Part shown: in pieces, positions 1-8,994 of the stretch
Layout of the letters: each line of letters starts with the position of its first letter
Position numbering within the stretch: the first letter of the stretch is position 1
Assembly (NCBI GenBank): GCA_021808035.1
Contig: JAKBCG010000056.1
Coordinates: 1-10,793 of the forward strand
DNA: 10,793 nt
Direction: 5' to 3'
DNA from: Pseudomonadota bacterium
GTDB lineage: Bacteria > Pseudomonadota > Gammaproteobacteria > Steroidobacterales > Steroidobacteraceae
Made by a program: the position numbers and the translations under genes
The notes under the pieces: model-generated
What the model was told of the DNA's origin: nothing
Seen by the model: only the letters and a program-made list of their open reading frames with translations
Databases searched by the model: none

Positions 1-797
1 ATTACGACGTCGAGAAGGCACAGACCGGCATCGTCTACATCGACGAGATCGACAAGATCTCGCGCAAGTCCGACAACCCCTCGATCACCCGCGACGTCTC
101 CGGCGAAGGCGTGCAGCAGGCGCTGCTGAAGCTGATCGAGGGCACGATCGCGTCGGTCCCGCCGCAGGGCGGCCGCAAGCATCCGCAACAGGAGTTCCTG
201 CAGGTCGACACGACCAACATCCTGTTCATCTGCGGCGGTGCGTTCTCGGGGCTCGAGAAGATCATCATGAACCGCACCCACAAGAGCGGGATCGGCTTCG
301 TCGCCGAGGTGCGCGAGCAGCACGCGCGGCCGCACGGCAACGACCTGTTCCACGACGTCGAGCCCGAGGACCTGATCAAGTACGGACTGATCCCGGAGTT
401 CGTCGGCCGCCTGCCGGTCGTCGCGACGCTCGAGGAACTCGACGAGGACGCGCTGATCTCGATCCTGCAGCAGCCGAAGAACGCGCTAACCAAGCAGTAC
501 CGGAAGCTGTTCGACATGGAAGGCGTCGAACTCGACTTCCGCGAGGACGCGCTGCGCTCGGTCGCCCGCAAGGCGATGCAGCGCAAGACGGGCGCGCGAG
601 GCCTGCGGACGATCCTCGAGAACGTGCTCCTGGACACGATGTACGACCTGCCCTCGATGCGCAACGTCCAGAAGGTCGTCGTCGACGAGATGGTCATCGA
701 AGGCGGGCACAAGCCCTACGTCGTCCATGGAACCGACGACAGCCGGCTGGCGGCGGTCGAGGAGCCCCGGCGACCCACGGGTTCCGATCACATTTGA
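1..797 (+). CDS. clpX: ATP-dependent Clp protease ATP-binding subunit ClpX, C-terminal part (5' end outside window)
   Basis: ClpX is the hexameric AAA+ unfoldase that recognises tagged substrates, unfolds them and threads them into the ClpP chamber in the cytoplasm. The reading frame is open from base 3 to the TGA at 795-797, giving 264 codons. Alignment by eye to E. coli ClpX (424 aa) puts the first codon at about residue 171, so the zinc-binding domain, Walker A and the GYVG pore loop lie upstream of the window. Visible elements are Walker B VYIDEIDKI (codons 11-19), the ClpP-docking IGF tripeptide (codons 97-99, bases 291-299), the arginine-finger segment GRLPVV (Arg at codon 136) and sensor 2 GARGLR (Arg at codon 199). 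The tail ends in a poorly conserved EEPRRPTGSDHI. No frameshift is seen. lon follows 119 bases later on the same strand, the usual clpP-clpX-lon order. Identification is near certain. Confidence 0.98.
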   Translation, partial: YDVEKAQTGIVYIDEIDKISRKSDNPSITRDVSGEGVQQALLKLIEGTIASVPPQGGRKHPQQEFLQVDTTNILFICGGAFSGLEKIIMNRTHKSGIGFVAEVREQHARPHGNDLFHDVEPEDLIKYGLIPEFVGRLPVVATLEELDEDALISILQQPKNALTKQYRKLFDMEGVELDFREDALRSVARKAMQRKTGARGLRTILENVLLDTMYDLPSMRNVQKVVVDEMVIEGGHKPYVVHGTDDSRLAAVEEPRRPTGSDHI

Positions 798-835
798 CGT
801 CGGTCCGCGGCGACCTGCGGTCCGCGGTCTCGCGC

Positions 836-864
836 CTTGAAACGCGGGCGTCGTGGCCGCATGT
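836..864 (+). promoter_or_regulatory. Heat-shock (sigma-32-type) promoter of lon
   Basis: CTTGAAA (836-842) matches the -35 element of RpoH promoters exactly. After a 14-base spacer, CCGCATGT (857-864) matches the -10 consensus CCCCATnT with one mismatch. The expected transcript start is near 871, giving a leader of about 46 bases before the lon GTG. lon is a classic RpoH-regulon gene, so the position fits. The match is seen in the sequence; use by RpoH is inference. Confidence 0.72.
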
Positions 865-916
865 CGACGCTACGTCCCACCCATCTCGTGCCTGACGCAC
901 GAAGGCGAGCGAACCC

Positions 917-3364
<2,448 letters not shown>

Positions 3365-3442
3365 CGTCCGGCGCGCGCCTCGGCGCCCGGCGCGGGTATC
3401 GCCGCGACGCCGCGCATCGCCGCCACGCGTCGAAGAATGGAC

Positions 3443-3471
3443 TAGCCAAGCCGGGAAGGGTCGCGTAGACT
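3443..3471 (+). promoter_or_regulatory. Candidate sigma-70 promoter for the tRNA pair
   Basis: TAGCCA (3443-3448) and TAGACT (3466-3471) each match the sigma-70 consensus at 4 of 6 positions and are exactly 17 bases apart. The sequence just after the -10 (TTCGCGCCTC) is GC-rich, as is common at stringently controlled stable-RNA promoters. The start would fall near 3478, about 30 bases before tRNA-Val. The rest of the lon-tRNA gap (3365-3509) is GC-rich with no gene and no U-tract terminator. Both hexamers are weak, so this is only a candidate. Confidence 0.35.
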
Positions 3472-3509
3472 TTCGCGCCTCTTCCAGAGGGGGGCTCGGG
3501 GCGCGCGTC

Positions 3510-3585
3510 GGGTGCTTAGCTCAGCTGGAAGAGCGTCGCCTTTACACGGCGAAGGTCGGGGGTTCGATCCCCTCAGCACCCACCA
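3510..3585 (+). tRNA. tRNA-Val (anticodon TAC)
   Basis: A full cloverleaf of 76 bases with the CCA encoded. Acceptor strands GGGTGCT (3510-3516) and AGCACCC (3575-3581) pair perfectly. The D arm contains TTAGCTCAGCTGG. The anticodon stem TCGCC/GGCGA encloses the loop TTTACAC (3541-3547), so the anticodon is TAC at 3543-3545, reading GUA and other valine GUN codons. The T arm has GGTTCGATCCC. Discriminator A at 3582 is followed by CCA at 3583-3585. It resembles E. coli tRNA-Val(UAC). It lies 8 bases before tRNA-Asp and the two are almost certainly one transcript. Confidence 0.97.
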
Positions 3586-3593
3586 CAACATGC

Positions 3594-3670
3594 GGAGTGG
3601 TAGTTCAGCTGGTTAGAATACCGGCCTGTCACGCCGGGGGTCGCGGGTTCGAGTCCCGTCCACTCCGCCA
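3594..3670 (+). tRNA. tRNA-Asp (anticodon GTC)
   Basis: A 77-base tRNA with encoded CCA. Acceptor strands GGAGTGG (3594-3600) and CCACTCC (3660-3666) pair perfectly, with discriminator G at 3667 and CCA at 3668-3670. The anticodon stem CCGGC (3621-3625) pairs with GCCGG (3633-3637) around the loop CTGTCAC, giving anticodon GTC at 3628-3630. The T arm contains GGTTCGAGTCC. The body is close to E. coli tRNA-Asp. No second copy of its 3' end is seen downstream, so there is no sign of an integrated element at this tRNA. Confidence 0.97.
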
Positions 3671-3704
3671 TTTCTAGACCGACGCGTTCCGTCCCCCGGT
3701 GCCA

Positions 3705-3749
3705 CCCGCGGGGCGGGGCGCCGCGGGCGATCGGCTCGCGTCGACGAGC
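3705..3749 (+). other. Two small GC-rich hairpins between tRNA-Asp and ppiD
   Basis: CCCGCGG (3705-3711) pairs with CCGCGGG (3721-3727) around a 9-base loop. GCTCG (3734-3738) pairs with CGAGC (3745-3749) around 6 bases. Together they fill most of the 94-base gap before ppiD. No U-tract follows, so a classic intrinsic terminator is not shown. They could end or trim the tRNA transcript or form a ppiD leader structure, but in DNA this GC-rich they may also be chance. Confidence 0.3.
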
Positions 3750-3764
3750 GAGAGACGACCGAGA

Positions 3765-5660
3765 ATGCTGCAAAAAATACACGACGGGCTGACCGGATGG
3801 GTCGCCTACCTGGTTCTCGGCGGTGTCGCCGCGGTGTTCGTGCTCTGGGGCATCAACTGGACGATGCGCACGCCGGACTACGCGGCGAAGGTGAACGGCT
3901 ACCAGATCCCGGCGAACCAGGTTCGCGACGCCTACCAGCGCCAGCTCGCGGCGCTCGACCGCGAGGCGAACGGTAGTGTCGACGACGCCGCGAGGGCGGC
4001 GCTCAAGCACAAGGTCCTCGAGCAGTTCGTCGGCCAGGAGGCGCTGATCACGCGGCTGCACTCGCTCGGCTATCGGGTCAGCAACGCCGACGTGCTCGCC
4101 GCCGAATCGCAGATCCCGGCGTTCCAGGTCGGCGGCAAGTTCGACCCGCAGCACGCGATCGCGTTGCTGCAGGCCGAAGGCCAGTCGATCGATCAGGTCG
4201 AGGCCATGATCCGCCGGCAGATCGAACTCGACCAGTTCGGCGACGCGCTGAACCTCTCGGCGTTCGCGACGCCGGCGGAGGTCAACCGCGTCGAAGCGCT
4301 GCTGCACGAACAGCGGGACATCGGCTGGATCCAGATTCCGGCGGCGCCGTACGCGGCGAGCGCGACACCGACCGACCAGCAGGTCGAGGCCTACTACCGG
4401 GCGCACACCAGCGCGTACATGACGCCGGAGACGGTCGACCTCCAGTACATCGAGCTCAGCCTCGCGAAGATCGCGGCCGCGGTGCCGGTCGGCGACGCCC
4501 AGCTGCATGCCTACTACGAGGACCAGAAGGCGAAGAATCCGCAGGACTTCGTGCAGCCCGAGGAGCGGCGGGTGAGCCACATCCTGATCGCGGTCTCGAA
4601 CCCGAAGGATGCGGCGGCGGCGAAGGCGAAAGCCGAGAAGATCTACCGGCTCGCGGTCGGGGGCGCGAATTTCGCGGCGCTCGCCCGCAAGTATTCGCAG
4701 GACCCCGGCTCGGCGCAGCAGGGCGGGGATCTCGGCTGGAATGATCGCAAGGCCTGGGTCAAGCCGTTCGCGGACGCGGCGTTCAGCATGAAGGTCGGGC
4801 AGATCGTCGGACCGGTGAAGACGCAGTTCGGCTACCACATCATCAAGCTCGTCGGCATCCGGCCGGCGACCGTGAGGACCTTCGAGCAGAGCAAGGCGCA
4901 GCTCGCGAGCGAATATCGGCGCGCCCAGGCCGACAAGGCGTTCAACCACCTCGAGGACAAGCTGGCCGACGCGGCACTGCAAAATCCGACCGACATCGGC
5001 GCGGCCGCCCGCAAGACCGGATTGCCGGTGCAGACGATCCCGGGATTCTCCCGCCAGAATGGTGGCGGGCCGTTCCTGCACGTGAAGGCGGTGATCGACG
5101 CGGCGTTCAGCCCCGACGTGCTCGCCGGCAACCTGAGCTCGCTCGTGCAGGTCTCCAAGGACGACGCGATCGTCGTGCTGGCGACGAACCACCAGATGCC
5201 GCGCTTGGAGCCGCTCGCGACGGTGCACGACGCCGTGGTCAGCGCGTGGCAACAGCAGCGTGGCACCGAACTCGCGCTGGCGGCCGCGCAGGCCGCCGAG
5301 AAGCGCCTCGCCGCCGGTCAGAACTGGACCGAGGTTGCGAAGTCGCTGAAGCTGACTGCGCAAGCGCCGCGTTTCGTCGCCCGCGAGGAGCCGTCCGTGC
5401 CGATCGAGATCCGGCGCGATGCATTCGATGCGCCGAAGCCGAAGCTCGCGCCCTATTACCGGGCGATCACCTTGCACGATGGCGATGCCGCGGTGTTCGG
5501 CGTGGATGCGGTCCGGCAGGATCCGAGTGCGAACGGCTCCGACAAGCCGATGATCGCGCGCGAACTCGCGGCGACCTACGCCGGGGAGGAAGCCCAGGCC
5601 TATGCGGTCGCGGCCCGTGCCCACGCGAAGGTCGTGCTGAATCCCAAGGCCATCGACTGA
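3765..5660 (+). CDS. ppiD: Inner-membrane-anchored periplasmic chaperone/foldase PpiD (SurA N-like and parvulin domains)
   Basis: PpiD is anchored in the inner membrane, faces the periplasm and helps newly exported proteins leave the Sec translocon. The product is 631 aa (E. coli about 623). It opens MLQKIHDGLTGWVAYLVLGG, with a short cytoplasmic end and one membrane segment at about residues 12-31, followed by a SurA-N-like chaperone region to about 200. The parvulin (rotamase) domain spans about 266-364, from RRVSHILI (His272) through FAALARKYSQDPGSAQQGGD to FGYHIIKL (His358). The remainder is a second SurA-like region. ATG 3765 was chosen because the conserved PpiD start begins there; the only Shine-Dalgarno-like sequence is a weak GAGAG at 3750-3754. 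Upstream in-frame codons give no PpiD-like sequence. clpX and lon are upstream, as in many gammaproteobacteria, but hupB is missing. E. coli PpiD is reported to lack real isomerase activity; this one cannot be judged from sequence. Confidence 0.95.
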   Translation: MLQKIHDGLTGWVAYLVLGGVAAVFVLWGINWTMRTPDYAAKVNGYQIPANQVRDAYQRQLAALDREANGSVDDAARAALKHKVLEQFVGQEALITRLHSLGYRVSNADVLAAESQIPAFQVGGKFDPQHAIALLQAEGQSIDQVEAMIRRQIELDQFGDALNLSAFATPAEVNRVEALLHEQRDIGWIQIPAAPYAASATPTDQQVEAYYRAHTSAYMTPETVDLQYIELSLAKIAAAVPVGDAQLHAYYEDQKAKNPQDFVQPEERRVSHILIAVSNPKDAAAAKAKAEKIYRLAVGGANFAALARKYSQDPGSAQQGGDLGWNDRKAWVKPFADAAFSMKVGQIVGPVKTQFGYHIIKLVGIRPATVRTFEQSKAQLASEYRRAQADKAFNHLEDKLADAALQNPTDIGAAARKTGLPVQTIPGFSRQNGGGPFLHVKAVIDAAFSPDVLAGNLSSLVQVSKDDAIVVLATNHQMPRLEPLATVHDAVVSAWQQQRGTELALAAAQAAEKRLAAGQNWTEVAKSLKLTAQAPRFVAREEPSVPIEIRRDAFDAPKPKLAPYYRAITLHDGDAAVFGVDAVRQDPSANGSDKPMIARELAATYAGEEAQAYAVAARAHAKVVLNPKAID

Positions 5661-5667
5661 GGGTTGG

Positions 5668-5689
5668 GCGGGTCGTCTTCGCGACCCGC
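5668..5689. terminator. First hairpin after ppiD
   Basis: GCGGGTCG (5668-5675) pairs with CGACCCGC (5682-5689), an 8-bp perfect stem with a 6-base TCTTCG loop starting 7 bases after the ppiD stop. There is no T-tract. Its position directly after the stop suggests a role at the transcript 3' end. It shares its core with the larger hairpin at 5709-5743. Confidence 0.5.
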
Positions 5690-5708
5690 GATGCATCGAT
5701 CGAGGCAG

Positions 5709-5743
5709 CCTGATCCGCGGGTCGTCTCGACCCGCGGATCAGG
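5709..5743. terminator. Strong 16-bp hairpin between convergent ppiD and lipoprotein genes
   Basis: A perfect 16-bp inverted repeat, CCTGATCCGCGGGTCG (5709-5724) and its complement (5728-5743), separated by TCT. It lies between two converging genes, 48 bases after the ppiD stop and 11 bases before the stop codon of the leftward lipoprotein gene. It is therefore well placed as a bidirectional terminator or 3'-end-stabilising structure. Neither strand has a clear run of T after the stem, so termination efficiency is uncertain. Confidence 0.62.
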
Positions 5744-5754
5744 TGACGATCACA

Positions 5755-6384
5755 TCAAGTGACCGGCGATGCCCCGGACGGCGGCGGCGGAGGCGGCGTC
5801 GCGGGTGCCGGGAATTTCGAGAAAATGGCGGTCACCGCGTTCTGGATCCGTTGCTCGGCGTTGGGACCGGTCAGGTCGATCACGTTGCGATCGATCGCCG
5901 CGTGCCAGATCGCTTTATGGGACTTCGCGTCGAACAGATCGACCGAGATCCGCCCTTGGTTGCGAACCGGGGCATCATCGTAGCCCCAGCCGCCCCAGGG
6001 TCCCGGACCCCACCAGGGCGGACCCCAGCCCCCGCCCCAGCCGTAGCCCACTCCCCAGCTCCAGCCGGCGTATCCGTTCGCGACGACCCGCGATCCGATC
6101 GCGTAACCGACGACGCAGTCGGCGGATTTCGGATCGGCCGCGCGCAGGATTCCGTGCGCAGCGAGATTCGCCTCGACCGCGGCGCGCAGGCGGTCGGCAT
6201 TCACCGGGTTCGCGTATGCGGTGTGCGGTCCACCGTAGTGTTCCGGCGCGAACGCGTAGGTATGACACATCGCGACGCTGAGGTTCGGATTGACGTCGGT
6301 GGTTACGGGCACGGTCGCGCAGCCCGCCAACGCCGAAATCGCGGCGCCTGCCGCGATCATCTTTACATTTCTTTGCAGTCCCAT
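5755..6384 (-). CDS. DUF4136-type outer-membrane lipoprotein
   Basis: A 209-aa protein with a lipoprotein signal peptide: MGLQRNVK, a hydrophobic stretch, then the lipobox LAGC with Cys22 as the expected lipidated residue. Residue 23 is Ala rather than Asp, which favours outer-membrane sorting. The pattern after the Cys (TTDVNPN, TYAFAP at 42-47, DRLRAAVEANLAAHGI, DCVVGYAIGS, and later VDLFDAKSHKAIWHAAIDR) is that of the DUF4136 family, whose function is unknown. Residues 104-135 form an insertion of almost only Gly, Trp, Tyr and Pro, a low-complexity stretch often seen in this family. The C terminus is Pro-rich (PPPPPP). ATG 6384 is chosen because AAGGGA lies 8 bases upstream and the signal peptide follows at once. 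The gene is last in the leftward block, 161 bases after fabI, so it may be co-transcribed or have its own promoter. Family assignment is by recall. Confidence 0.82.
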   Translation of the reverse strand: MGLQRNVKMIAAGAAISALAGCATVPVTTDVNPNLSVAMCHTYAFAPEHYGGPHTAYANPVNADRLRAAVEANLAAHGILRAADPKSADCVVGYAIGSRVVANGYAGWSWGVGYGWGGGWGPPWWGPGPWGGWGYDDAPVRNQGRISVDLFDAKSHKAIWHAAIDRNVIDLTGPNAEQRIQNAVTAIFSKFPAPATPPPPPPSGASPVT

Positions 6385-6501
6385 TCGTGGCGTCCCTTGG
6401 TCGGTGCGCCGCGGCGCGCGGCGCGCGTTGAATCCCATGACATCCCATTGGACCTGACCGCGGTGCAGAAAGTTGCACTCCGACCGGCTCGACCCGCCGC
6501 C

Positions 6502-6560
6502 GACGTCAACCCTTCCCGCCGAGGTTCAAACCTCCCCGCCGACGTTCAAACCTCCCCGCC
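6502..6560 (-). repeat. Short tandem repeat (three units of 19-20 bp) spanning the fabI stop codon
   Basis: Read on the minus strand, GGCGGGGAGGTTTGAACGTC (6560-6541) is followed at once by a copy with one mismatch (6540-6521, ending CCTC). A third, degenerate 19-base copy follows (6520-6502, GGCGGGAAGGGTTGACGTC), and then a further GGCGG trace. The first unit contains the last four fabI codons and its TGA; the other two are non-coding. Unit 2 contains a small inverted repeat, GAGGTT-CA-AACCTC (6521-6534 on the plus strand). Confidence 0.85.
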
Positions 6561-7343
6561 GATCGGCGGGAAGCTCATTCCGACGGTGTTGTAGCCGCCG
6601 TCGACGTACAGGATCTCGCCGGTGATCCCCGAGGCAAGGTCGGATGCGAGGAAGGCCGCCGCATTGCCGACGTCGTCGATCGTGACGTTCCGGCGCAGCG
6701 GCGCGACCGAGGCGACCGCTCCCATCATCTTGCGCAGGCCCGCGACGCCCGCGGCGGACAGCGTCTTGATCGGGCCGGCCGAAATCCCGTTCACGCGCAC
6801 GCCCTGCGGGCCGAGGTCCGCGGCCAGGAAGCGCACGTTCGCCTCGAGGCTCGCCTTCGCGAGCCCCATCACGTTGTAGCTCGGGATCGAACGGATCGCG
6901 CCGAGGTAGGAAAGGGTCACGATCGAGCCCGCGCGACCTTCGAGGAAGGGCAAGGACGCGCGCGCGAGCGCCGTCAGGCTGTAGCTCGAGATCTCGTGCG
7001 CGACGCGAAACGCGTCGCGCGAGGTCGAATCGACGAATCGGCCCGCGAGCGCCTCGCGCGGCGCGAACGCGACCGCATGCACCAGCACGTCGAACTGGCG
7101 CCAGTGCTCGCCCAGCCGGCGAAATCCGTTCGCGATGTCGTCGTCGGTGCCGACGTCCATCGGAAAGGTGATCTCGCTGCCCAACTGCTTCGCGAGCGGC
7201 ACGACCCGGTCACCCATCCGCTCCAGGTAAGAGAACGCGAGCTCCGCGCCTTCGCGCCGCATCGCCTGCGCGATGCCCCAGGCGATCGAACGATCGGTCG
7301 CAAGACCGACGATCAGCGCGCGCTTGCCTGCCAGGAAACCCAT
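6546..7343 (-). CDS. fabI: Enoyl-[acyl-carrier-protein] reductase FabI (NADH-dependent)
   Basis: FabI catalyses the last step of each fatty-acid elongation cycle, reducing trans-2-enoyl-ACP to acyl-ACP with NAD(P)H in the cytoplasm. The 265-aa product is close to E. coli FabI (262 aa) and keeps its numbering at the active site: Tyr146, Tyr156 and Lys163 in LSYLGAIRSIPSYNVMGLAK. The nucleotide-binding start MGFLAGKRALIVGLATDRSIAWG, ISAGPIKTL and the end segment GEILYVDGGYNT are all present. Ala92 occupies the place of E. coli Gly93, near the triclosan site. ATG 7343 is clear: it gives the conserved MGFL start and has AAGAAGGA at 7361-7354, 10 bases upstream. That site overlaps the end of mltD, only 7 bases away, so translation is probably coupled. 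The stop codon lies in a 20-bp tandem repeat. In Pseudomonas fabI follows ppiD on the same strand; here it runs towards ppiD. Confidence 0.97.
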   Translation of the reverse strand: MGFLAGKRALIVGLATDRSIAWGIAQAMRREGAELAFSYLERMGDRVVPLAKQLGSEITFPMDVGTDDDIANGFRRLGEHWRQFDVLVHAVAFAPREALAGRFVDSTSRDAFRVAHEISSYSLTALARASLPFLEGRAGSIVTLSYLGAIRSIPSYNVMGLAKASLEANVRFLAADLGPQGVRVNGISAGPIKTLSAAGVAGLRKMMGAVASVAPLRRNVTIDDVGNAAAFLASDLASGITGEILYVDGGYNTVGMSFPPIGGEV

Positions 7344-7350
7344 CGTTCGA

Positions 7351-7361
7351 TCATCCTTCTT
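7351..7361 (-). promoter_or_regulatory. fabI ribosome-binding site overlapping the mltD stop codon
   Basis: On the minus strand AAGAAGGA (7361-7354) is the only good Shine-Dalgarno sequence for fabI, and it runs directly into TGA, the mltD stop (7353-7351). Ribosomes ending mltD would release on the fabI initiation region, which points to translational coupling in a shared transcript. Confidence 0.65.
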
Positions 7362-8994
7362 GGCGATTCGGCCGCACGTAGAGCACGAGGCGCTGGCCCG
7401 CGCGGATCAAACGCCGGTGTTTCAGTCCGTTCCAGTGTCGCAGTTGTTGCATCGAGACCTGGAACTGGCGCGCGATGCTGTAGACCGTGTCGCCCCTGCG
7501 GACCCGGTAGGTCATGCGCCGGACCGGGTGGACGTGACGGATCTTCGGAATGTGCCGGCTCGCGTACAGGCGCCCGCGGTGACGGAACACCCGCGCCCGC
7601 GGCCGCGAGGCGACCCGCTCGATGTGCAGGCGCTGCCCGGCGATGATGCGATCATGCCGCCCGAGGTGATTCAGGCGGGCGAGCAGCGCGAGCGGCACGT
7701 GTTCGCGCCGTGCGATCGCGCCGAGCGTGTCGCCGCGGCGGACGCGGTAGATCGCGCGCCATTCAGGCCGCCGTGCGTCGCCCTCGCGATCGGCGCGCGC
7801 GGCGGCGAGTTCGACCGAGTGCGCGACCGAGCCGCTCGCGGCCGGGATCCGCAGCGTCTCGCCGGCCCGCAGGCGCCAGCCGTGCAAGCCGTTCAGCCGG
7901 ATCAGTGCCGCCGGCGTGGTGTCGAAGCGGCGGGCGAGCAGCGTGAGGGTCTCGCGCGGCCGGACCGTATGGATCAGGTAGTGCACCTGATCCTCGGCCG
8001 GCATCGTCTTCAAGTTCGCCGCGAACTGCGTCGCGTCGTCGGTCGGCACCAGCAACCGGTGCGGACCGTCCGGGTCGGTCGCCCAGCGGTTGAAGCCGGG
8101 ATTGAGCTCGACGAGCTTGTGATACGAGGTACCCGCGAGTTTCGCGGCGAGCCGCAGGTCGATCTGCGTGCCGACGTGCACCACCGCGAAATACGGCTGG
8201 TCGGGAATCGGCGGCAGGTCGATTCCGTAGCGCTCGGGATCGGCGATCAGGCGCTTCAGCGCGAGCAGTTCGGGCACGTACGCGCGCGTCTCCGCGGGGA
8301 GCTTCAAATGCCAGAAGTCCGTCGGCAGGCCGGCCGCGCGGTTCTCGTCGACCGCGTGCTGGATCGCGACCTCGCCGATGTTGTAGGCGGCGATCGCGAG
8401 CAGCCAGTCGCCGAACTGCGCGTGCAGCTGCTGGAAGTAGTCGAGCGCCGCGCGGGTCGAGTCGAGCACGTCGCGGCGGCCGTCGAACCACCAGTCCTGC
8501 TTCAAGCCGAAGCGACGGCCGGTCGCGGGGATGAACTGCCACATGCCGGCGGCGTGGCTCGGCGAGTAGGCGAATGGTTGATAGGCGCTCTCGACGATCG
8601 GCAGCAGTGCGAACTCGGTCGGCATCCCGCGCGCTTCGAGCTGGGTGACCACCTGGTAGAGATACAGCCGCGCCCGATGGAACGTGCGCTGCAGGAACTG
8701 CGGATTGTGCAGGAACCACTGCAACTGCTCGTTGATCGCGGGTTCCTGGACCTCCTGCAGCACGAAGCCGGCGCGCAACCGGTCCCAGAGGTTCGCGTAG
8801 TCGTCGGGCGGACGGGCCGCGTGGTCCGCGACGACCGGCGGGATCGCGACCTGCGACGGTGCGTTCGCGGCGGGCAGCGCCGGGATCAGGGTCTTCGCGC
8901 TCGGTGTCTGCGTCACGGGGCGATGGGCGCAGGCCGAGAGCCCGAGCAGGATGCCGACGAGGCCGAGCCGGCGCAGGCGCTCGAGCGGCCTCAT
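7351..8994 (-). CDS. mltD: Membrane-bound lytic murein transglycosylase D with three LysM repeats
   Basis: MltD cleaves the glycan strands of peptidoglycan, leaving 1,6-anhydro-muramic ends, and is anchored in the outer membrane as a lipoprotein. The 547-aa product has a lipobox LSAC with Cys22 after a hydrophobic segment. A lytic transglycosylase (SLT) domain follows at about 110-230, with catalytic Glu135 in LLPIVESAYQPFAYSPSHAAGMWQFIPATG and the AAYNIGE motif at about 202-208. Three LysM peptidoglycan-binding repeats sit at about 341-384, 414-458 and 494-540, each with a GDT- or RET-type start and an LRAGETL/IAGQRL-type end, joined by Arg/His-rich linkers. E. coli MltD is shorter (452 aa, two LysM). 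ATG 8994 is chosen because it begins the signal peptide and overlaps the gloB stop as ATGA (8994-8991). A longer in-frame opening reaches back into gloB but adds only Arg-rich nonsense. gloB upstream and fabI downstream are in the same operon. Confidence 0.95.
   Translation of the reverse strand: MRPLERLRRLGLVGILLGLSACAHRPVTQTPSAKTLIPALPAANAPSQVAIPPVVADHAARPPDDYANLWDRLRAGFVLQEVQEPAINEQLQWFLHNPQFLQRTFHRARLYLYQVVTQLEARGMPTEFALLPIVESAYQPFAYSPSHAAGMWQFIPATGRRFGLKQDWWFDGRRDVLDSTRAALDYFQQLHAQFGDWLLAIAAYNIGEVAIQHAVDENRAAGLPTDFWHLKLPAETRAYVPELLALKRLIADPERYGIDLPPIPDQPYFAVVHVGTQIDLRLAAKLAGTSYHKLVELNPGFNRWATDPDGPHRLLVPTDDATQFAANLKTMPAEDQVHYLIHTVRPRETLTLLARRFDTTPAALIRLNGLHGWRLRAGETLRIPAASGSVAHSVELAAARADREGDARRPEWRAIYRVRRGDTLGAIARREHVPLALLARLNHLGRHDRIIAGQRLHIERVASRPRARVFRHRGRLYASRHIPKIRHVHPVRRMTYRVRRGDTVYSIARQFQVSMQQLRHWNGLKHRRLIRAGQRLVLYVRPNRQEG

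Noticed and set aside
3594..3764. tRNA-Asp as an attachment site for an integrated element
   Set aside because: No integrase gene and no second copy of the tRNA 3' end are present; ppiD follows intact.
3573..5696. A 707-codon minus-strand open frame opposite ppiD, ending in WTGLEPATPGVTGRYSNQL
   Set aside because: Its C-terminal part is the antisense translation of tRNA-Asp and tRNA-Val, a well-known type of spurious protein annotation. The rest mirrors ppiD.
6385..6438. Possible 18-residue extension of the DUF4136 lipoprotein
   Set aside because: It would put RRAPRRTDQ ahead of the signal peptide, and a good ribosome-binding site (AAGGGA) precedes the ATG at 6384.
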